DNA of 9,779 nt from an uncultured Oscillospiraceae bacterium (lineage in GTDB: Bacteria > Bacillota > Clostridia > Oscillospirales > Acutalibacteraceae), in assembly GCA_900552285.1 (NCBI GenBank), contig URYV01000054.1, positions 1-9,779 of the forward strand. The letters are read 5' to 3'. The notes under the pieces were generated by a model, which made no database searches, was not told the origin of the DNA, and worked only from the letters and a program-made list of their open reading frames with translations. Both the position numbers and the translations under genes were made by a program. This document shows positions 6,095 to 9,779 of this stretch, piece by piece. How positions within the stretch are numbered: the first letter of the stretch is position 1; each line of letters begins with the position of its first letter.

Positions 6095-8332
6095 ATGAAA
6101 AAACTGATTTCGCTGTTTCTGACTCTTGCCGTTGCGCTGTACTGCCTCCCGGCCGTATTCGCCGACGACACCGAATCGGCAATTACCTCGGTCTCGGTCG
6201 AAAGCTTTGACTCTGACGAAGGAATTTCCGGCGGTGCGGGATACAATTCGATTTATAACGTCGAAGGCGGCGGCGCCCTTATGGCTTTCGGAAAAAGCAT
6301 CGAAATTTCAAGAGAGGGACTTGACATACAGCTCGGCGAAAGCGCCAAAAAGCTTAAATACGCCCATCTCATGCTCTACACCGAAACTCCCGACAGCATT
6401 GACACGGCTCAAAGCACGCTGACCGTCACCATGGGAAGTATGCAGAAAAAGTCCAACATTTTTAAAGACGCACAGCTTAAAGAGGGCTGGAACGCCCTTT
6501 GCGCCGTCATTCTTGTGTCGGGCTCGGCTCCCGTCACGGGATATACCCTCAACATCGTTTCAAAGGACGACAGCGACCTTTCGGTCAAGGTCGACGACCT
6601 CTGCCTTACCGAAACAAACAAGCTGACAAAGCCCGACGCCTTTTCCGGCATTTTTGAAAAGGCAAATTCCTTTGACTCCTCGGTTTTAAGCGACGCCGAA
6701 CAAAAGATGTTTTCGCTCTTTTCGGGTGAGGCCGAAACCGACCGTCAGCTTGAGCTTTACGCAAAGGGACTTGAAGATTTAATGAATAAATATGAAAACA
6801 AGGCGGCGGCCGACGCCGAGCTTTCGCAGAAAAACATCGGCTCGTCGAACCTCCTTATAAGAGGCCGCGCATTTTATGACGAGGGCGGACTTCGCATGGG
6901 CTACGGCGCCTGCGGCTTTACCGTCCGTTTCTACGGCACCACCCTTACGGGCGATTTCTCCTTTGTGGGCGGGGCGGCAACCGACGGAGGCCGTTCGCAT
7001 TATAATGTATATGTGGACACCGACGACTATTGCTATGATTTCGACACCTCTCTTCCCTTCCCCGAGTGCCGTGACAAATACAACGAAACCACCCCCTCCT
7101 TCACCATTATTCCGGGCTCGGTCAACAAGATCGTGCTTTGCGGAAAGGACGAGGGCGTTATCAAGGGGCTTTCCGAGGGTGTTCACACCGTCACCGTTCT
7201 TAAAAGGGGCGAGGGCGGCGGCCGAACCAGCAACGGACTGTTAAACTCCCTTTCCTGCGACGGCAATTTCCTTACTCCTCCCAAAAACAACATCCGCAAC
7301 ATTGAAGTAATCGGCGACAGCGACGCCGCAGCCTTCGGAAACCTGTCCATCGGCACAAATCTGCCTTGGGATCCCGAAACCCAGGACACAACGCTTAGCT
7401 ATGCCTCCCGCGTGGCAAACTTCTTCGGAGCAAACTTCAGCGTGACCGCCAAAAGCGGCGTCTGCCTGCTCAAATCCCCCAAGGCAAACGAGGGCTATTA
7501 CACCGACAATTATTTCTTCACCGACAACTGGTCGGTGGGCGACAAATATACCTATGACTTTGCCTCTCACAAGTCGGATTTGGTGTTCATTTCGCTGGGC
7601 GGCAACGACTACGGCAGAATTCAGCCCACCGACGAAGAATTCACGGCGGGAATGATTAAATTTATCCGCCAGGTTCGTTCGGTCAACCCCGATTCGGTGA
7701 TTTTTGTCAGCGGCGATCGCAGCAGAACCGCCGTCAACACGGTCAACGCCCAGGGCGATAAAAACGTATTTATATTCACTATCGGCCTTTCTCCCCGCGC
7801 CGCCGCGTCGGGACATCCTTCCATGACGGCTCACATCGAGGGTGCCGCACGCATGGAAAACGCCATAAAAACCGCCCTTAACTGGAACGCAAAGCAGCAC
7901 GAAATTTTCTCCGACCCCACCATTCAAAACGGCAGCTTTGAATTTTCCTCCGATTATAACGAGGTTGGCGAAAAGGTTTATATAACCCCCAAGGCCGCCG
8001 ACGGCTATGCCTTTAAAGAGGACTCGATAACCGCCAAAACCGTGAACGGCGACGCTCTTATAACCGAAAAGGACGAAAACGGCTTTTATATACTTGCTCC
8101 AAACGCCATGGTCATCGTTTCGGGCGAATTTGAGGAAAAGCAGGGGCCTAGCGGCGACGTGGACGGCGACGGAAAGGTAACCGTTACCGACGCGCTGCTC
8201 ATTCTGCAAAATTCGGTAAACAAAATAGAGTTTACAAATGAGCAGATCTCAGCCGCCGACCTTGACAAGGACGGCAATGTGACCGTTACCGACGCGCTGC
8301 TTGCCCTTCAGATTTCGGTTGGCAAGATTTAA
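6095..8332 (+). CDS. Secreted CE2-like GDSL/SGNH esterase with C-terminal dockerin
   Basis: This 745-residue exported protein probably removes acetyl groups from polysaccharides. Residues 1-23 are a signal peptide (predicted cleavage AVFA/DD). Residues ~33-175 look like a beta-sandwich module ending in KVDDLCL, and ~185-237 are a helical linker. Residues ~253-395 resemble the CE2 jelly roll (IRGRAF, then FTVRFYGTTL), followed by an SGNH domain (~400-595): IEVIGDSDAAAFGN with nucleophile Ser409, SGVCLL with Gly455, SLGGNDYG with Asn504, and GHPSMTAH with His574. There is no Asp just before the HP motif, which fits the Ser-His dyad known for some CE2 enzymes. Residues ~600-682 resemble an InlB-type bacterial repeat. 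Residues 687-745 are a dockerin with two Ca loops. The ATG at 6095 is chosen because it begins the signal peptide; the ribosome site is weak (AAAGG, 11 bases upstream), and an out-of-frame ATG at 6085 is too close to it. The gene is divergent from the GH92 operon. CE2 membership is by eye; another SGNH family is possible. Confidence 0.9.
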   Translation: MKKLISLFLTLAVALYCLPAVFADDTESAITSVSVESFDSDEGISGGAGYNSIYNVEGGGALMAFGKSIEISREGLDIQLGESAKKLKYAHLMLYTETPDSIDTAQSTLTVTMGSMQKKSNIFKDAQLKEGWNALCAVILVSGSAPVTGYTLNIVSKDDSDLSVKVDDLCLTETNKLTKPDAFSGIFEKANSFDSSVLSDAEQKMFSLFSGEAETDRQLELYAKGLEDLMNKYENKAAADAELSQKNIGSSNLLIRGRAFYDEGGLRMGYGACGFTVRFYGTTLTGDFSFVGGAATDGGRSHYNVYVDTDDYCYDFDTSLPFPECRDKYNETTPSFTIIPGSVNKIVLCGKDEGVIKGLSEGVHTVTVLKRGEGGGRTSNGLLNSLSCDGNFLTPPKNNIRNIEVIGDSDAAAFGNLSIGTNLPWDPETQDTTLSYASRVANFFGANFSVTAKSGVCLLKSPKANEGYYTDNYFFTDNWSVGDKYTYDFASHKSDLVFISLGGNDYGRIQPTDEEFTAGMIKFIRQVRSVNPDSVIFVSGDRSRTAVNTVNAQGDKNVFIFTIGLSPRAAASGHPSMTAHIEGAARMENAIKTALNWNAKQHEIFSDPTIQNGSFEFSSDYNEVGEKVYITPKAADGYAFKEDSITAKTVNGDALITEKDENGFYILAPNAMVIVSGEFEEKQGPSGDVDGDGKVTVTDALLILQNSVNKIEFTNEQISAADLDKDGNVTVTDALLALQISVGKI
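8180..8301 (+). repeat. Two near-identical dockerin half-repeats with a 20-bp exact match
   Basis: Bases 8180-8199 and 8282-8301 are identical over 20 bp, at a period of 102 bp (34 codons). Each encodes TVTDALL, the end of a Ca-binding loop and the start of the recognition helix. Dockerins are internally duplicated at protein level; the exact DNA match here points to recent duplication, gene conversion or tight codon constraint. Loss of one unit by slippage would keep the reading frame. Confidence 0.85.
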
Positions 8333-8366
8333 TTGTGAAGATTTTTAAAATTTGACGAAAACCCTA

Positions 8367-8395
8367 TTGAAAAAGAGCCCGAAACAGTATATAAT
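8367..8395 (+). promoter_or_regulatory. SigA-type promoter of pgi
   Basis: TTGAAA (8367-8372), a 17-base spacer and a perfect TATAAT (8390-8395) lie in the 111-bp gap after the esterase stop. The predicted start is near 8402. No intrinsic terminator is visible between 8333 and 8366, so some read-through from the esterase gene is also possible. An additional TTGACG at 8352-8357 has no -10 box at a suitable distance. Confidence 0.82.
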
Positions 8396-8408
8396 TAACA
8401 AAACTGAT

Positions 8409-8428
8409 AAAGTCTTAACAAAGACTTT
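8409..8428 (+). other. Perfect 8-bp inverted repeat in the pgi leader
   Basis: AAAGTCTT (8409-8416) and AAGACTTT (8421-8428) are exact reverse complements around a four-base AACA loop. The element begins about 7 bases after the predicted start of transcription and ends directly before the ribosome binding site (GGAAGGGAG, 8429-8437). It has no following U-run, so it is not a standard terminator. It may be a 5' mRNA-stabilising hairpin or a repressor operator overlapping the transcript start. Confidence 0.6.
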
Positions 8429-8443
8429 GGAAGGGAGTCAATT

Positions 8444-9779
8444 ATGGCATTAAAGCTTACAGACAAATATGCCCGCGGCTTTGTCCGAGAGCATGAGCTG
8501 TCGTGCATGCAGCCGCAGATTTCGGCCGCCCACGAGCTTCTTCATTCGGGCAAGGGTGCCGGCAGCGATTTTATCGGCTGGCTCGATCTTCCGGTCAACT
8601 ATGACAAGGAAGAGTTCGCCCGCATAAAGGCCGCGGCCGAGCGCATCAAATCCTCCTGCGACATTCTCATCGTCATCGGAATAGGAGGCTCCTATCTCGG
8701 GGCCAGAGCCGCCGTTGAATTCATCAAATCACCGCTTTACAACAATCTTAAAAAGGACACTCCCGACATATACTTTTTGGGCAATTCCATAAGCTCCACC
8801 GCCCTTGCCGAGACCCTTTCCCTTTGTGAAGGCCGCGACGTCTGCGTTAACGTCATTTCAAAATCGGGCACCACAACCGAGCCGGCAATCGCATTCCGTA
8901 TTTTCAAGGAGTTCCTTGAAAACAAATACGGCAAGGAGGGTGCAAAGGAGCGCATTTTCTGCACCACCGACAAGGCGAGAGGAACCCTCAAGGCTCTTGC
9001 CGACAGCGAAGGGTATGAAACCTTTGTGGTTCCCGACGACGTGGGCGGAAGATATTCGGTGCTGACCGCCGTGGGACTTCTTCCCATTGCCGTTTCGGGT
9101 GCCGACATCGACGCCATGATGAAGGGCGCGGCCGACGCAAGAGAGGCCTTTATGAACCCCGACATCGAGAGCAACGATTGTTATAAATACGCCGCTTTGC
9201 GAAACATTCTGCTTCGCAAGGGCAAGGGTATCGAAATGCTGACGGCATATGAGCCGAGAATGACAATGATGGCCGAGTGGTTTAAACAGCTCTACGGCGA
9301 AAGCGAGGGTAAGGACAACAAGGGTCTTTTCCCCGCAAGCGCCATTTTCTCCACCGACCTTCATTCCCTCGGACAGTATATTCAGGACGGCGTCCGCAGC
9401 ATTTTCGAAACCGTGGTTTGGATTGACAGTCCCGAAAAGGATGTGGAAATAAAGGAACAGGCCGACAACGGCGACGGGCTCAACTTCCTCGCCGGAAAGA
9501 CCATGTCCTTTGTCAACCGCAAGGCCTTTGAGGGCACAATTCTCGCCCACAACGACGGTGGGGTTCCGAACCTGGTGCTCGAGCTGCCCCGTGCCGACGA
9601 ATACGAATTCGGTTATATGGTCTATTTCTTTGAAAAGGCCTGTGCAATTTCGGGTTACGTTTTGGGAGTCAATCCCTTTAATCAACCGGGCGTCGAGAGC
9701 TATAAGAAAAATATGTTTGCTCTGCTCGGCAAGCCCGGCTATGAGGATCAAAAGGAAGCCCTCGAAAAGCGTATTTCCA
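8444..9779 (+). CDS. pgi: Glucose-6-phosphate isomerase, last few residues beyond window
   Basis: Pgi interconverts glucose 6-phosphate and fructose 6-phosphate in the cytoplasm (glycolysis and gluconeogenesis). The 445 visible codons cover nearly all of the ~450-residue form usual in Gram-positive bacteria. Visible motifs are the SIS-domain glycine turn IGIGGSYLGA (78-87), the phosphate-binding SKSGTTTEP (139-147), PROSITE-type signature 1 DVGGRYSVLTAVGL (199-212) and signature 2 GYVLGVNPFNQPGVESYK (404-421). By analogy with the rabbit enzyme, Glu286 in GESEGK is the isomerisation base, His307 in TDLHSLGQ opens the ring and Lys421 binds the substrate. There is no signal peptide. The ATG at 8444 has GGAAGGGAG ending six bases upstream. 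It has its own promoter, so the link with the dockerin cluster is probably positional. The frame is open at the right edge, and I see no damage. Confidence 0.98.
   Translation, partial: MALKLTDKYARGFVREHELSCMQPQISAAHELLHSGKGAGSDFIGWLDLPVNYDKEEFARIKAAAERIKSSCDILIVIGIGGSYLGARAAVEFIKSPLYNNLKKDTPDIYFLGNSISSTALAETLSLCEGRDVCVNVISKSGTTTEPAIAFRIFKEFLENKYGKEGAKERIFCTTDKARGTLKALADSEGYETFVVPDDVGGRYSVLTAVGLLPIAVSGADIDAMMKGAADAREAFMNPDIESNDCYKYAALRNILLRKGKGIEMLTAYEPRMTMMAEWFKQLYGESEGKDNKGLFPASAIFSTDLHSLGQYIQDGVRSIFETVVWIDSPEKDVEIKEQADNGDGLNFLAGKTMSFVNRKAFEGTILAHNDGGVPNLVLELPRADEYEFGYMVYFFEKACAISGYVLGVNPFNQPGVESYKKNMFALLGKPGYEDQKEALEKRIS

Noticed and set aside
6085..6210. Short upstream open frame overlapping the start of the CE2-like esterase gene
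   Set aside because: The ATG at 6085 is only about one base from the AAAGG motif, too close for initiation, and its product lacks any signal; the 6095 start gives a proper signal peptide.
7241..8209. Minus-strand open frame of 322 codons inside the CE2-like esterase
   Set aside because: It lies opposite a motif-rich coding sequence and shows no family resemblance or ribosome site.
8352..8357. TTGACG as the -35 box of pgi
   Set aside because: It lies 32 bases from the TATAAT at 8390; the TTGAAA at 8367 has the ideal 17-base spacing.
8409..8428. Intrinsic terminator of the CE2-like esterase gene
   Set aside because: The stem is AT-rich, lies downstream of the pgi promoter and is followed by GGAAGGG rather than a T-run.
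8858..9751. Minus-strand open frame of 297 codons inside pgi
   Set aside because: Pgi is unmistakable on the plus strand over this range, so the opposite frame is a codon-bias artefact.

Overview
The window looks like chromosomal DNA of an anaerobic, gut-type member of the Clostridia, probably a Ruminococcaceae/Oscillospiraceae relative. Two of the secreted enzymes end in type I dockerin modules, the hallmark of cellulosome-like assemblies in this group. The promoters are close to the SigA consensus, the Shine-Dalgarno sequences are mostly strong, and the Pgi at the right end is of the short (~450-residue) form typical of Gram-positive bacteria. The lineage is inferred from protein style only; there is no rRNA or other marker gene.

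Layout, left to right. (1) 1-2212, minus strand: a secreted sialate O-acetylesterase-like (SASA/SGNH) esterase, cut by the left window edge after 737 codons. (2) 2227-5865, minus strand: a 1212-residue secreted GH92 alpha-mannosidase with an N-terminal beta-sandwich, a C-terminal F5/8 (discoidin, CBM32-like) domain and a dockerin. Only 14 bases separate its stop codon from the esterase start, so the two form an operon read leftward. (3) 5866-6094: a 229-bp AT-rich divergent control region with two face-to-face promoters whose -35 boxes lie inside a 12-bp perfect inverted repeat. (4) 6095-8332, plus strand: a secreted CE2-like GDSL/SGNH esterase, also ending in a dockerin. (5) 8333-8443: a short gap holding a near-consensus promoter and an 8-bp perfect stem-loop in the leader of the next gene. 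(6) 8444-9779, plus strand: glucose-6-phosphate isomerase (pgi), essentially complete but cut a few residues before its C-terminus.

How the genes work together. The three exported enzymes form a divergent glycan-degradation cluster. GH92 releases alpha-linked mannose, as from high-mannose N-glycans or yeast mannan. The two SGNH esterases would strip acetyl esters that block glycosidases. At least two of the three should dock onto a cohesin-bearing scaffoldin, which is not in this window; the two dockerins carry nearly the same predicted recognition residues. pgi has its own promoter and is probably an unlinked housekeeping neighbour, although it also handles the hexose-phosphate pool that mannose would feed.

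I see no RNA genes, mobile elements, CRISPR arrays or defence genes. The most notable points are the mirrored promoter region, an unusual CE2-like active site, a cysteine cluster near the active site of the SASA esterase, a possible lipobox on a dockerin protein, and similarly placed 5'-leader hairpins upstream of the GH92 gene and pgi.
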